DNA of 64,000 nt from Bacteroidetes bacterium 43-93 (GTDB lineage Bacteria > Bacteroidota > Bacteroidia > Chitinophagales > Chitinophagaceae). The stretch lies in the NCBI GenBank assembly GCA_001897855.1, contig MKUO01000018.1, forward strand, positions 1 through 64,000, written 5' to 3'. This document shows, in pieces, positions 42,971 to 52,168 of the stretch; positions within the stretch are counted from its first letter, which is position 1; every line of letters starts with the position of its first letter. The position numbers were made by a program, and so were the translations under genes. The notes beneath the pieces were generated by a model that worked only from the letters and a program-made list of their open reading frames with translations, did no database searches and was not told where the DNA came from.

Positions 42971-43598
42971 ATTGGACAATAAAGCGACCGGTATATATTT
43001 TTTGTCTTGTTAACACGCGATAAAAATATACGCCTATTTTAAAATCATTTCTCCCAATAATACCCGTGCCATTATTTACTATAATGGATGTTACATGCCG
43101 TCCCATTGCATCGTATACCTCTGCTACACAATTGATGAGTTCAGGTATTATCAACTGGCTTTGCTCAACAACAGGAATAGGATAAACCAAATTAGATTTA
43201 TTGGCAGGCATGTCCTTAATTGTGGTTGTACATCCTATTGTGTCAAGAGTATAAAAGCTATCGATAGCGGTTGCCACGTTTCCAAACTGCCCCGGCATAA
43301 AACCTAATATTACTGCATAATATTTTTGATGACATTGAAGGCCAAATACTGTATCAGATGTTATTAACGAATCTGCGCCATTGTCATAACGATATCTGTT
43401 TGTCGTTAATTGATGATTGGGGTCGGTATAATAAAAAAACATGTTAGGCCCTACAGAGTCTGTCAGTATTGCCGCATGAAATACGGCATAGGTCGCACTA
43501 ACAGGATCAGGAGGTAAAACTCTAAAATATTGAGTCGATGTTTGTGCAAATCCGCATAGATTCAGAAACATCGATAATATAAGTAGAAGCCTATTCAT
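42969..43598 (-). CDS. small secreted protein with type IX sorting domain
   Basis: A 209-residue protein with a signal peptide (1-18, ending GFAQ) and a T9SS-like C-terminal domain: LVYPIPVVEQSQLIIPE, AEVYDAMGRHVTSIIV, IGVYFYRVLTRQKIYTGRFIVQ. Between them lies a short strand-rich region with FYYTDPNHQLTTNRYRYD, resembling a fibronectin-like strand set. No catalytic motif. It begins 27 bp after the murF-alr stop on the same strand and could be cotranscribed with it. Role on the surface unknown. Confidence 0.82.
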   Translation of the reverse strand: MNRLLLILSMFLNLCGFAQTSTQYFRVLPPDPVSATYAVFHAAILTDSVGPNMFFYYTDPNHQLTTNRYRYDNGADSLITSDTVFGLQCHQKYYAVILGFMPGQFGNVATAIDSFYTLDTIGCTTTIKDMPANKSNLVYPIPVVEQSQLIIPELINCVAEVYDAMGRHVTSIIVNNGTGIIGRNDFKIGVYFYRVLTRQKIYTGRFIVQ

Positions 43599-43625
43599 GC
43601 GCTAAATATTACGTAAAATACAATA

Positions 43626-46151
43626 TTACACCTCATTCTCATACACACGCTTCACACGCTGCGATATGCCGGTCATCATTTCATAAGGAATGGTATCTGC
43701 CCAGGTAGCTAATTGCGTTAATGGTAGCTCTGGGCTGAACACTATTACATCATCACCTTCTTTGGCCTCTGCTATATCACTCACATCTATCATGCACATA
43801 TCCATACACACAACACCAACCAGTTTCGCAGGCTTTCCATGCACCAATACATGCGCCCTACCATTGCCTAAAGCTCTGGGATAACCATCTGCATAGCCTA
43901 TGCTGATGGTGGCAATACGCGTTTCTTTATCAATATGCGCCTTCCGGCCATAGCCTACTGTTTCCCCGGCAGGTATAGTCTTTATCTGTGCTATGGTTGT
44001 TTTTAAAGTGCTTATCTGCTTCAGGTCGTCCTGTAATATACCGCTGCCATCTATGCCATAAAGCCCCAACCCCAGGCGTACCATTTCGTAGTGCATCTCG
44101 GGGTGGCGGGCAATAGCGGCTGAATTACAAATATGCCGCAGTGGTCGGTAAGATAGCTTGTTCAGAAGCGCATGGCTCATTTGTTCGAATTGCTCATGCT
44201 GATGTACCGTAAAGGAGTCCATTGTCGGATCTTCGCTGGCTGCCAGGTGGCTAAATACACTCGCTATATATACCTGCGGATTATTATCCAGGTGCTCCAT
44301 TAAGGCTTCCAGTTCGTGCGGCATAAAACCAAGGCGGTGCATTCCTGTATCCAGCTTTATATGTACCGGGTAGTTCTTTACCTGCAATGTTTGCGCGATG
44401 CCGGTAAACAATTCCAGCGAGCGAATATTGAATATCTCCGGCTCCAGCTTCCACGCTATCATTCTATCGAATGATATAGCATCAGGGCTCATTACCATAA
44501 TGGGCATAGTAATACCTGCTTTCCGCAACGCAATCCCCTCATCTATATAAGCAACCGATAAGTAATCTACACCAGAATATTGCAGCAGGTGCGCTATCTC
44601 GTAGCTGCCACTGCCATAAGAAAATGCCTTTACCATAGCCATCACTTTTACCCCCGGCTTCAGCATCCCGCGAAACACATTGAGGTTATGTGTCAATGAT
44701 GAAAGGTTGATGGACAATACCGTCTGATGCACCTGTTGCTGCAGCAGTTTGTCTATTTTCTCAAACTCAAACATCCTTGCTCCTTTCAGCAATACTGCTT
44801 CGTTGTCGAAAGTGATATGATGAAACTTCTTCAGGAACTCATCGGTAGATTTAAAGAAGATACTGCGTAGTTTTTTATGCTTTCTGAAAACTTCTTTATG
44901 CTTATGCAATGCAGGTCCTACGCCTATAAATCTTTGAATGTTCTTACGGCTGATGAGCTGCGCTACTTCTTCATACAGTTCTCCATCAGGCATGGCTATC
45001 TGCAGCATGTCCGACAATATCACGGTATGATTAGGATGCTGCTTTTGCTGCTCCAGGTAATCCAGGGCTATCAGCAAAGAAGTAAGGTCTGAGTTATAGC
45101 TATCATTGATAATCGTACAGTCGTTAATGCCATGCCTAAGCTCCAGCCGCATAGATACCGGGTAGAGATTGGCCATCCGTGCTGCAATCTCTTTCTGCGC
45201 AATCCCCAACAGTAATAAGACGCACCAGCAGTGTATGGCATTCTCTACAGATGCTGCATCCGTAAATGGTATTGTTATTTCAATGACCTCACCATTGTAT
45301 AGTGCCTTTATTATCGTCTTGCCAGCATGTATAGCTACCTGCTCTACAAAAAGATCTGCTTCGGTTTTCTGCGACCATCGGAATAGTTGCAACGGTTGTT
45401 CTCCATCATGGTTGCGTACATTACTTGCATAGTGCCCTATCGCTTCGTTCAGCTCAGGATGATCTTTGCAATATACCAGTTGTTTTACATGGCGAAACAA
45501 GCCCAGCTTCTCATTGATCTTTTGCCTGATATTCAGGAAGCCTTCGCTATGCGCCTCTCCGATATTGGTAAATATACCGATCGTGGGCTGTATCAGGCGC
45601 TCCAGCTTATTCATCTCATCAGGCTGAGATATACCGGCTTCAAATATGGCGACCTCGTGCTGTGGCTCTAACAACCACACAGATAATGGCACACCTATTT
45701 GTGAGTTATAGCTTTTGGGGCTGCGTACTGCGTTGTAGCTTTCTTCCAGCAATTGATAAAGCCACTCCTTCACGATGGTTTTACCGTTACTGCCTGTAAT
45801 ACCTATTACCGGTATATGAAACTGCTTCCGGTAATTACCTACTATCTGCTGCAACGCTATCAGGGTATCCACTACCTGAATAAAATTGCTATTCGGAAAC
45901 CTTGTAATATCTACCTGTTCTGAAACAAGGAAGTTGCGCACACCTTTCTCGTAGGCATCGTTGATAAAACCGTGGCCATCTCTTCTTTGTGCCTTCAGCG
46001 CTATAAATAAAGTTTGTTCCGGCTCTGCTATCTTACGGCTGTCTATAGCCAGCTCCTCTACTATGATATTGTTTTCATGACATAGCCATGTTCCGTTACA
46101 CCATTTACGTAACTGCTCCGCATCTGCCCGTTGTTGTGTACTACCGCTCAT
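43626..46151 (-). CDS. murF: bifunctional MurF ligase / alanine racemase
   Basis: An 841-residue fusion. Residues 1 to about 455 are MurF, which adds D-Ala-D-Ala to UDP-MurNAc-tripeptide: DSRKI, the ATP loop GITGSNGKTIVKEW, EAGISQPDEM, INDSYNSDLTSLL. From about 463 it is a fold-type III PLP alanine racemase, with PLP Lys508 in AMVKAFSYGSG, HIKLDTGMHRLGF and the second catalytic Tyr in SIGYADGYPR, plus VCMDMCMIDVS. Making D-Ala and using its dipeptide on one chain is a known Bacteroidota arrangement; Ddl would still be needed between the two. Upstream is a terminator ending the gld operon. Confidence 0.95.
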   Translation of the reverse strand: MSGSTQQRADAEQLRKWCNGTWLCHENNIIVEELAIDSRKIAEPEQTLFIALKAQRRDGHGFINDAYEKGVRNFLVSEQVDITRFPNSNFIQVVDTLIALQQIVGNYRKQFHIPVIGITGSNGKTIVKEWLYQLLEESYNAVRSPKSYNSQIGVPLSVWLLEPQHEVAIFEAGISQPDEMNKLERLIQPTIGIFTNIGEAHSEGFLNIRQKINEKLGLFRHVKQLVYCKDHPELNEAIGHYASNVRNHDGEQPLQLFRWSQKTEADLFVEQVAIHAGKTIIKALYNGEVIEITIPFTDAASVENAIHCWCVLLLLGIAQKEIAARMANLYPVSMRLELRHGINDCTIINDSYNSDLTSLLIALDYLEQQKQHPNHTVILSDMLQIAMPDGELYEEVAQLISRKNIQRFIGVGPALHKHKEVFRKHKKLRSIFFKSTDEFLKKFHHITFDNEAVLLKGARMFEFEKIDKLLQQQVHQTVLSINLSSLTHNLNVFRGMLKPGVKVMAMVKAFSYGSGSYEIAHLLQYSGVDYLSVAYIDEGIALRKAGITMPIMVMSPDAISFDRMIAWKLEPEIFNIRSLELFTGIAQTLQVKNYPVHIKLDTGMHRLGFMPHELEALMEHLDNNPQVYIASVFSHLAASEDPTMDSFTVHQHEQFEQMSHALLNKLSYRPLRHICNSAAIARHPEMHYEMVRLGLGLYGIDGSGILQDDLKQISTLKTTIAQIKTIPAGETVGYGRKAHIDKETRIATISIGYADGYPRALGNGRAHVLVHGKPAKLVGVVCMDMCMIDVSDIAEAKEGDDVIVFSPELPLTQLATWADTIPYEMMTGISQRVKRVYENEV

Positions 46152-46179
46152 GATAAAGTATTAGCTTAAATTAATGCAA

Positions 46180-46201
46180 AACGGTGCAAAAATGCACCGT
46201 T
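46180..46201 (-). terminator. terminator of the gldFG-DUF4340 operon
   Basis: Stem AACGGTGCA (46180-46188), loop AAAA, TGCACCGTT (46193-46201), 5 bp after the stop at 46206. The minus-strand tail (TTTGCATTAATTT) is only moderately T-rich. Confidence 0.65.
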
Positions 46202-46205
46202 CATC

Positions 46206-47291
46206 CTATTTTTTCTTCGTTCCTCTTATTACATCCCCGGATCCTTTAGGAATGTCAAATTTCAATTCCTGGTTCTCATCAGGCATGTAAAATTCCATCC
46301 CGCGCCTGAACATCTTTTCAAAGGTAATGCTCTGTACGACGATTGTATCTTTACTTCCGTCAACAACTGCATAAAAACGATCAGCATCGTATTTAGGAGG
46401 CACTCCCGGCGCCGGGCTCAGCATGTTCTTACTGCGTCTGTTGATAGGCATCCAGTAAATATCTACATGGGTTGTTTTGTTATCTGTAGATGTTACATCC
46501 AGCGCTACACGCTTTGTTGCCGGTGTTACTAAGGTATCCAGGCCGGGGGTACCATTGATGTACCCTTCACTATTGGCATTTGCAAAATACTTGCTGTACA
46601 CAGTAGCGCGACGTTCATTAAAAGGGTTGCCGGTCTTCAGCGATGGGTCAATGATCACGTTGAATTTACCCGGTGCTTCCTGCACAAATGTAAAGTTGTT
46701 CAATGGCTCTTGCGGGTATTCTACTTTTACCTGTTTCAGCTTTTCCTGCGGCACATCAAACACATTCCGGTCCCTCCAGTCATTCATTTGGGTAGAATAC
46801 CTGGAAGCCACATATCCGTCCATACCGGGTATTACTACTACGTAGGGCTGGTCGGCACCGTCCATCAGCATATAAGAACCATTGGCATTGGCAACCTGGC
46901 CTGTTACATAAAACACCCTGATCTTATCACCGCTTTTATTATACACTTCTACTTTTACACCATGGCCGGCCAATTCCCTGATCACGTTATCGTACGCACT
47001 CTTCGGCACAGGGTAAGATGTTGTTTGCCGCTTTAGCGTTTCTAATATTACATCTACAGAACCGGGCAATGCAGGATATTGTTTATTTAATATCCAGCCG
47101 CTATCGGTGCGCTCTACCAGTATGGTATTGCCTGCTTTATCGGCAAGAAATATTTTACCGATACTTGCGGTATCTTCTATTTTAAAATTGGATGTATTAC
47201 CGCTAAAGGCATCTCTGTCTTTAAACACAAAGAAATAAACGCCAATACCCAGAACAGCCAGTAATACTATATATATAAGTGTCTTACTCAT
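46206..47291 (-). CDS. DUF4340 protein of the gldFG operon
   Basis: A 361-residue protein with one N-terminal membrane anchor (about 5-23, IYIVLLAVLGIGVYFFVF) and a periplasmic part built of DUF4340-like strands (residues about 35-300; AGNTILVERTDSGWILNKQYPA, YVVVIPGMDGYVASRY, DWRDRNVFDVPQEKLKQV). DUF4340 proteins commonly follow ABC-2 permease and GldG genes. It starts 24 bp after gldG, so it is very likely part of the same membrane complex. Exact function unknown. Confidence 0.85.
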   Translation of the reverse strand: MSKTLIYIVLLAVLGIGVYFFVFKDRDAFSGNTSNFKIEDTASIGKIFLADKAGNTILVERTDSGWILNKQYPALPGSVDVILETLKRQTTSYPVPKSAYDNVIRELAGHGVKVEVYNKSGDKIRVFYVTGQVANANGSYMLMDGADQPYVVVIPGMDGYVASRYSTQMNDWRDRNVFDVPQEKLKQVKVEYPQEPLNNFTFVQEAPGKFNVIIDPSLKTGNPFNERRATVYSKYFANANSEGYINGTPGLDTLVTPATKRVALDVTSTDNKTTHVDIYWMPINRRSKNMLSPAPGVPPKYDADRFYAVVDGSKDTIVVQSITFEKMFRRGMEFYMPDENQELKFDIPKGSGDVIRGTKKK

Positions 47292-47315
47292 CTTTCTTTC
47301 TTGAAAATTTCCCTT

Positions 47316-49052
47316 CTATTTTTTCTCGTAACGCCTTTTGCGGAAGAATATAAATGCCGAAGCAAACAACAGCACCAATGCTACAGGGATACCAATATTC
47401 ACAATACGCCATTTTACTTTTTCCTGCGTAGCGCGTTTGTTATCCAGTTTTCGGATTACTAGGTCTTTAGACCTTGCCTCAAGTATACCGCTTGGATCTG
47501 TGAGGTATTCCAGGCAGTTTAGTATAAATTCTTTATTCGAAAAGCGAGTATTAATATACTTCCAATATCCCATTTCCATTGGGCCTTGCGATTGGGAGAA
47601 ATCATTATCCATTATGTCTCCGTCAGATATCACGATCATGCTGGTGGCACTGTCAGACACCGGTTTATATTGGCGCTTTAAAGAATCTTGTAGAATGTGC
47701 AGGAATGATGGCGCCAGCCTGTGCTCGAAGATTGAATTGAATTTACCCTCCAGCAATACCGCAGCTGTGCGATATGGCTTTTTAAACATATCAGGCGTAA
47801 GCGGATATTTTAATATAGATAAGCTAATACGCACCGGGAATTCTTCTACCCTGCTATATTGAGAAGACTGTAACAGGATCGTCTTCTTAACCCCGGGTGC
47901 GGCAACAGTATCCATACTATTTACGAACCTGCCCATTATGGCATTCAGGTTCTTCACTATAGGATGAGACGAGGTTGGCGTAAATACCGGGTAATATATC
48001 CATGGCATGTTTTGCAATTGTGGTCTGTTATCGCCCTGCAACCCTACCTGGACAGGTATGGGCAAGCATTGCTGCAGATCTTCAATTACATCCCTATTGA
48101 TACGCACACCCCATTTAAATAGTTGATCATCTAATCCCAGGTCATAATCCAGTGTCATAAAAGTACCGCCGGCATTCAGGCTATCCATCGGGGTAAACAA
48201 TTGGTCTATTGCCCAAAGAATATGTCCCCCACCCATCACGTACTGATCTATTTTAAATTTTTCTTTGTCATCCAGCGGCTCTGTTGGTTTATTGATGATG
48301 ATGGCTTTGTAATAATTGGGAATGAACATATTAGCAGCCAGGTCGAAGGTATCTACCTTATACTTGTCTGTCAGTGTAGTTAATAAGTCATACGTATTCC
48401 ATCCTATTGATTCGCCGTGGCCAATGATGTACGCTATTTCTGGCTTGGTCGGTTGCATTAATGTATTTAATGCATTGGCAAACTTATATTCAAGTAGTGT
48501 TTCTGATGTACCAAGATTTTGCAAAGGATTAAAACCTTTATTATTTTCCAGCAGCCGTACGGGCATTTCCCTGCCTTTATATTTTACCAGCGCATACGGA
48601 AATATGATCTTTTCTGCATAGCCTTCTTCTTCATCTCGTGTTTGCAGGTTTACACCATTTATATCTTTTGCTGCCAGTTGCTGGAAGATTGGCCCCTTTT
48701 CTTCTTCTGTCTTTCCTTCAAACGGATCTATAAAACGAACTACAATTTTATTACCCGCAACATCTTTAAAAGACTGCAGGCGTTCGCGGGTAGATGCAGC
48801 CAGGCGTTGAAAACCTGCAGGAAATTTCCCTTTCAGATACACATCTATCACTGCCACATCATCCATCTTACGCAGCAATTTTTTAGTTGGTTCAGATAGT
48901 GTGAATCTTTTCTCTTTAGTAAGATCCAGGCCGTAATGATAAAAGGCAGCTATCATATTGATGCAAACCAGTATCGCGGCCATAATGATGATGCGTATAA
49001 TGGATTGGCGCTTTTGCGACCTTGTTTTTTTTGCGGATGTGTTGGTTGCCAT
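47316..49052 (-). CDS. gldG: GldG, gliding-associated ABC transporter component
   Basis: A 578-residue membrane protein: helix at about 20-40 (IIRIIIMAAILVCINMIAAFY), a large periplasmic ABC_transp_aux domain (about 45-540; LTKEKRFTLSEPTKKLLRKMDD, YIIGHGESIGWNTYDLL, GGHILWAIDQLFTPMDSL, MIVISDGDIMDNDFSQ) and a C-terminal helix (about 550-568). In Flavobacterium johnsoniae GldG works with GldF and the ATPase GldA in gliding. It lies 10 bp after gldF. No gldA gene is adjacent. Confidence 0.92.
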   Translation of the reverse strand: MATNTSAKKTRSQKRQSIIRIIIMAAILVCINMIAAFYHYGLDLTKEKRFTLSEPTKKLLRKMDDVAVIDVYLKGKFPAGFQRLAASTRERLQSFKDVAGNKIVVRFIDPFEGKTEEEKGPIFQQLAAKDINGVNLQTRDEEEGYAEKIIFPYALVKYKGREMPVRLLENNKGFNPLQNLGTSETLLEYKFANALNTLMQPTKPEIAYIIGHGESIGWNTYDLLTTLTDKYKVDTFDLAANMFIPNYYKAIIINKPTEPLDDKEKFKIDQYVMGGGHILWAIDQLFTPMDSLNAGGTFMTLDYDLGLDDQLFKWGVRINRDVIEDLQQCLPIPVQVGLQGDNRPQLQNMPWIYYPVFTPTSSHPIVKNLNAIMGRFVNSMDTVAAPGVKKTILLQSSQYSRVEEFPVRISLSILKYPLTPDMFKKPYRTAAVLLEGKFNSIFEHRLAPSFLHILQDSLKRQYKPVSDSATSMIVISDGDIMDNDFSQSQGPMEMGYWKYINTRFSNKEFILNCLEYLTDPSGILEARSKDLVIRKLDNKRATQEKVKWRIVNIGIPVALVLLFASAFIFFRKRRYEKK

Positions 49053-49062
49053 GCTCTATAAA

Positions 49063-49833
49063 TCAATCCTGTTTAGCCGTATCCCAGGTGCGGCTATTAA
49101 GTGACAAACGTGTAAGTGATATGAATAAAACAATTACAGACAAAAAGTAAATAACATCCCTGCTGTCAATAAGCCCGCGGCTGATGGAATTGTAATGAAA
49201 AGCCATACCTACCATTGCCAGGTAATAGTCTATGCCATTTACAAAGGCCGGCACCTTGCTCAGCGATTCAAAGCCGCTATACAACAGGTAACATGCAAAA
49301 AGCGCAATCAGGAAGCCAACGATCTGGTTATTAGCCAGCGAAGAACAAAAAACACCCACCGCCGTAAACCCTCCGGCAAGAAACAGCAAGCCAATGTAAG
49401 ATCCTGCAATACCTCCGCCATCTATTACGTGTATTAAGCTCTTGTCTATTTGCACAGCAGACAGGTTATCTATGGTATATACATAGATGAGTGTAGGCAA
49501 TAATGCGAACACAACCAGGGTAAACGAAGCCAGGTACTTGCCTACAATTATATCTACATCACGCAATGGCTTCGTGGATAGCCATTCTATAGTGCCGCTC
49601 CTGAACTCATCGGCAAAAGCCCGCATTGTTATTGCCGGTATCAGCAACATCAGGAACCATGGGGCAAGGTCAAAGAACACATCCAGTGTGGCATACCCAT
49701 CGCTTCGCAGCACGGTATATTCAGGTATCACCCAAACAAAAAGCCCGGCAGTTACCAGGAATACCAGTATGGCAACATAGCCCACTATGGAACTAAAAAA
49801 AGAGTTCAGCTCTTTAATAAAGATACTGCGCAT
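49063..49833 (-). CDS. gldF: GldF, ABC-2 type permease
   Basis: A 256-residue permease with about six membrane helices; MRSIFIKELNSFFSSIVGYVA and AFADEFRSGTIEWLSTKPLRDVDIIVGKYLA are conserved in ABC-2 permeases, the latter being the coupling region. First gene of gldF-gldG-DUF4340. The ATPase (GldA) must be encoded elsewhere. A TATATTTG promoter box lies 30 nt upstream. Confidence 0.92.
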   Translation of the reverse strand: MRSIFIKELNSFFSSIVGYVAILVFLVTAGLFVWVIPEYTVLRSDGYATLDVFFDLAPWFLMLLIPAITMRAFADEFRSGTIEWLSTKPLRDVDIIVGKYLASFTLVVFALLPTLIYVYTIDNLSAVQIDKSLIHVIDGGGIAGSYIGLLFLAGGFTAVGVFCSSLANNQIVGFLIALFACYLLYSGFESLSKVPAFVNGIDYYLAMVGMAFHYNSISRGLIDSRDVIYFLSVIVLFISLTRLSLNSRTWDTAKQD

Positions 49834-49863
49834 GTAAATGCCCGTTTTTACTTATGAAGTGGG

Positions 49864-49871
49864 CAAATATA
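49864..49871 (-). promoter_or_regulatory. -7 box of the gldF operon
   Basis: TATATTTG on the minus strand, 30 nt before the gldF ATG. Full TAnnTTTG match; no clear -33. The rest of the 212-bp divergent space (49834-50045) shows nothing else I recognise. Confidence 0.55.
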
Positions 49872-50045
49872 GCAAAAGCATAGCCTTTATCAGTCATTTC
49901 ATTGTGTTAAACTGCATCTAATATATTTTTTAGACATAAATATATAGTTGGCGCTTTATACGTGCTGGTACGGATATCTGTTTACCAATATCCTTGTATT
50001 TCTACCGTGCAAACCTGCTGATAGTTTTACACCGAAAATTTATTT

Positions 50046-50474
50046 ATGAAAAAAACCTATTTATTATCTGCCACATTCCTGCTTTTCGCCCTTGCCTGCA
50101 ATAAAAAAACAGACGACCCTAAGCCGGCTAATAACACGAACAACAATACTTCTCCCTCTCTGGACGGGACATGGACAGTAAAAACATACGACAACATGGA
50201 TCTGGTTGTTCCCGCCGCTGGCACATGGAAAATTACATCTTCATCTGCTGGTGCCGGAAATGCAGACCTGGATATTACGTTTGATGGCAAAGCCCATTCA
50301 ACAGAAAACGATACTTACACTTTTTCTAATAACAACGCCAATATCACTTTTTCTAAAACAGGGGGAAGTTTTACAGTCCTGAGCGGAGGAGGCACATGGA
50401 CGGTCGACTCATTCACGACATCGCTTTTCAAGATCAAAAGCCAATACGGCATGATTATTAGAATGACGAAATAG
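50046..50474 (+). CDS. lipocalin-like lipoprotein
   Basis: A 142-residue lipoprotein: lipobox FALAC (Cys18), then a Lys/Asp/Asn/Thr-rich tether to about residue 38, then a strand-rich domain starting LDGTWTVKTYDNMDL and repeating GTW (GTWKI, GGTWTVDSF) as in small lipocalin-like domains of Bacteroidota. No enzyme motif. Single gene with a GC-rich terminator. Ligand unknown. Confidence 0.8.
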   Translation: MKKTYLLSATFLLFALACNKKTDDPKPANNTNNNTSPSLDGTWTVKTYDNMDLVVPAAGTWKITSSSAGAGNADLDITFDGKAHSTENDTYTFSNNNANITFSKTGGSFTVLSGGGTWTVDSFTTSLFKIKSQYGMIIRMTK

Positions 50475-50535
50475 CACATATCTAAATCTGTGAGTAATAG
50501 TACACTTGTACTATTGCCCCTTGCGAAAGCAAAGC

Positions 50536-50562
50536 CGGGCCCTTTATCGGGCCCGTACTTTT
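50536..50562 (+). terminator. terminator after the lipocalin-like gene
   Basis: Stem CGGGCCC (50536-50542), loop TTTATC, GGGCCCG (50549-50555), followed by TACTTTTT. About 60 bp after the stop. Confidence 0.8.
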
Positions 50563-50633
50563 TAACAAAATGCTTTCCCGCTGCCATTTTTCTTATTAGC
50601 TCAAAAGGCTAATTTTACCGCCAAACCTCTTAT

Positions 50634-51608
50634 TTGGCTCGGATCCGTAAATACTTCTACAACACTGATACGCACCGGTTCGAAAAACTGGAGGTTTCCT
50701 GGCAGGCAAAGGCGCTAAAGGTACTCGGCTTTGTATCTGCTGCATTAGTTACTTCCATCATCATTGTGGCTATAGCTTTCCACTTCCTGGATTCACCTAA
50801 GGAAAAAGATATGCGTTCCGAAATGAGGGAAATGCATGATCAATATGCCGCATTACAACAGGAACTCATAGACATCAACAAGAGCATTGGAGAGCTGGAA
50901 CACAGGGATAACAGTATTTATCGGGGAGTTTTTGAATCCGCTCCACTACCGGATAGCATTCGCGAAGGAAAGGAATATACAACCATAGACCCGGCCAGGT
51001 TTGCCTATACTTCAACAGAAGATATTGTCAGCAATATTAAAGATGGCATCTCGGTGCTCCAACACCGTATTGCGATACAAAAAAAATCCTACGATACTTT
51101 GGAAAGCCTCGTAAAGGCCAAGAAACAAATGCTAAGCTCTATACCGGCGGTGCAACCGGTTTCTAACAAAAACCTGGAACGTGTGGCTTCCGGCTTTGGA
51201 TACAGGATCGACCCTATCTATAAAACACCAAAATTACATACAGGTATTGATTTTACGGCTGCTATGGGTACGCCCATCTATGCCACGGGGGATGGTGTGA
51301 TTGAAGAAGCAGGCTTTGATAATGGTGGCTATGGCAACCATGTCATTATCAATCACGGCTATGGCTACGAAACCTTGTATGGCCACATGGTAAAAATAAA
51401 AAGCCGTATTGGCGAGCATGTGAAACGCGGACAGGTAATAGGCTGGGTAGGCAGCTCAGGTAAAAGCACCGGTCCGCACTGCCATTACGAGGTTATTAAA
51501 AACGGTAACAAAATAGATCCCGTGCACTTCTTTTTCAATGATCTTACCGCGGCTGATTATGAGCGTATGGTACGCATCAGCGCCGCCAATAACCAGTCAT
51601 TCGACTAA
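50634..51608 (+). CDS. M23 metallopeptidase (TTG start)
   Basis: A 324-residue membrane-anchored endopeptidase. Helix at about 27-48, a coiled coil (about 55-95, EMREMHDQYAALQQELID), then the M23 LytM domain: GFGYRIDPIYKTPKLHTGID with zinc ligands in HxxxD, NHVIINHGYGYETLYGHM and the HCHYE zinc motif near the end. All catalytic residues are present, so it is likely an active peptidoglycan endopeptidase. The start is TTG at 50634: the family N-terminus (ARIRKYFYNTDTHRFEK) begins there and no ATG is available. Confidence 0.9.
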   Translation: MARIRKYFYNTDTHRFEKLEVSWQAKALKVLGFVSAALVTSIIIVAIAFHFLDSPKEKDMRSEMREMHDQYAALQQELIDINKSIGELEHRDNSIYRGVFESAPLPDSIREGKEYTTIDPARFAYTSTEDIVSNIKDGISVLQHRIAIQKKSYDTLESLVKAKKQMLSSIPAVQPVSNKNLERVASGFGYRIDPIYKTPKLHTGIDFTAAMGTPIYATGDGVIEEAGFDNGGYGNHVIINHGYGYETLYGHMVKIKSRIGEHVKRGQVIGWVGSSGKSTGPHCHYEVIKNGNKIDPVHFFFNDLTAADYERMVRISAANNQSFD

Positions 51609-51612
51609 GCGA

Positions 51613-52098
51613 CTACTTAAATATATTATTGATCGTACCGGCAAATACAGCCTTTTTAGTACCCGGCTCATAAAACGTAATAGGCCTTACTTCAAAACCG
51701 GCTTCGTCTTTTATTGGCGCACTTTCTTTGTACTCCAGCTTGGTTATTTTCTTTTCGTCCTTGGTCTCAATATATGCCTTACCTTCTTTAAGCAGGTAAG
51801 CACCAATATGTCTTTGTACCACGGGTTCCATAATACTTCCCTGCGCTTTGCTGCCTTGTATGATGTTGATGGTGGCTTTAATGCCGATGGGTAGATCCAT
51901 AAATTCTGCATATTTATCCTGCACCGGTTTAGGTAGCTCCACAAAGGCATCCTTCATATCGCCAAGTGTCATATATATCATATAGTTACCACAGATCACA
52001 CGAATGTCCATTGGTCCTTCATATTGCATGGTGGTTGTTTGCGCATGGCTTAGTACGCCAACAAATAATATATATAAGGTCAGCAGCAGCTTTTTCAT
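51613..52098 (-). CDS. exported protein of unknown function
   Basis: A 161-residue protein with a signal peptide (MKKLLLTLYILFVGVLSHAQ). The mature part starts TTTMQYEGPMDIRVICGNYMIYM and ends VFAGTINNIFK, with a strand-rich, charged middle. No family recognised. It converges on the M23 peptidase gene with 4 bp between the stops, and is divergent from the class D beta-lactamase gene 70 bp away. Confidence 0.75.
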   Translation of the reverse strand: MKKLLLTLYILFVGVLSHAQTTTMQYEGPMDIRVICGNYMIYMTLGDMKDAFVELPKPVQDKYAEFMDLPIGIKATINIIQGSKAQGSIMEPVVQRHIGAYLLKEGKAYIETKDEKKITKLEYKESAPIKDEAGFEVRPITFYEPGTKKAVFAGTINNIFK

Positions 52099-52168
52099 TG
52101 TTTTTATTTTCGCTCAATTTACGCATTTGGCTATTATTACACATCTTTGCACTTCAATTTTCAGGGCT

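Noticed and set aside
49834-50045. Possible tRNA or small RNA in the 212-bp divergent gap
   Set aside because: No cloverleaf, no T-loop sequence and no strong hairpin with T-tract could be found by eye.
52004-52168. N-terminal extension of the class D beta-lactamase
   Set aside because: It overlaps the promoter region and the neighbouring gene start, while a lipoprotein signal begins at 52169.
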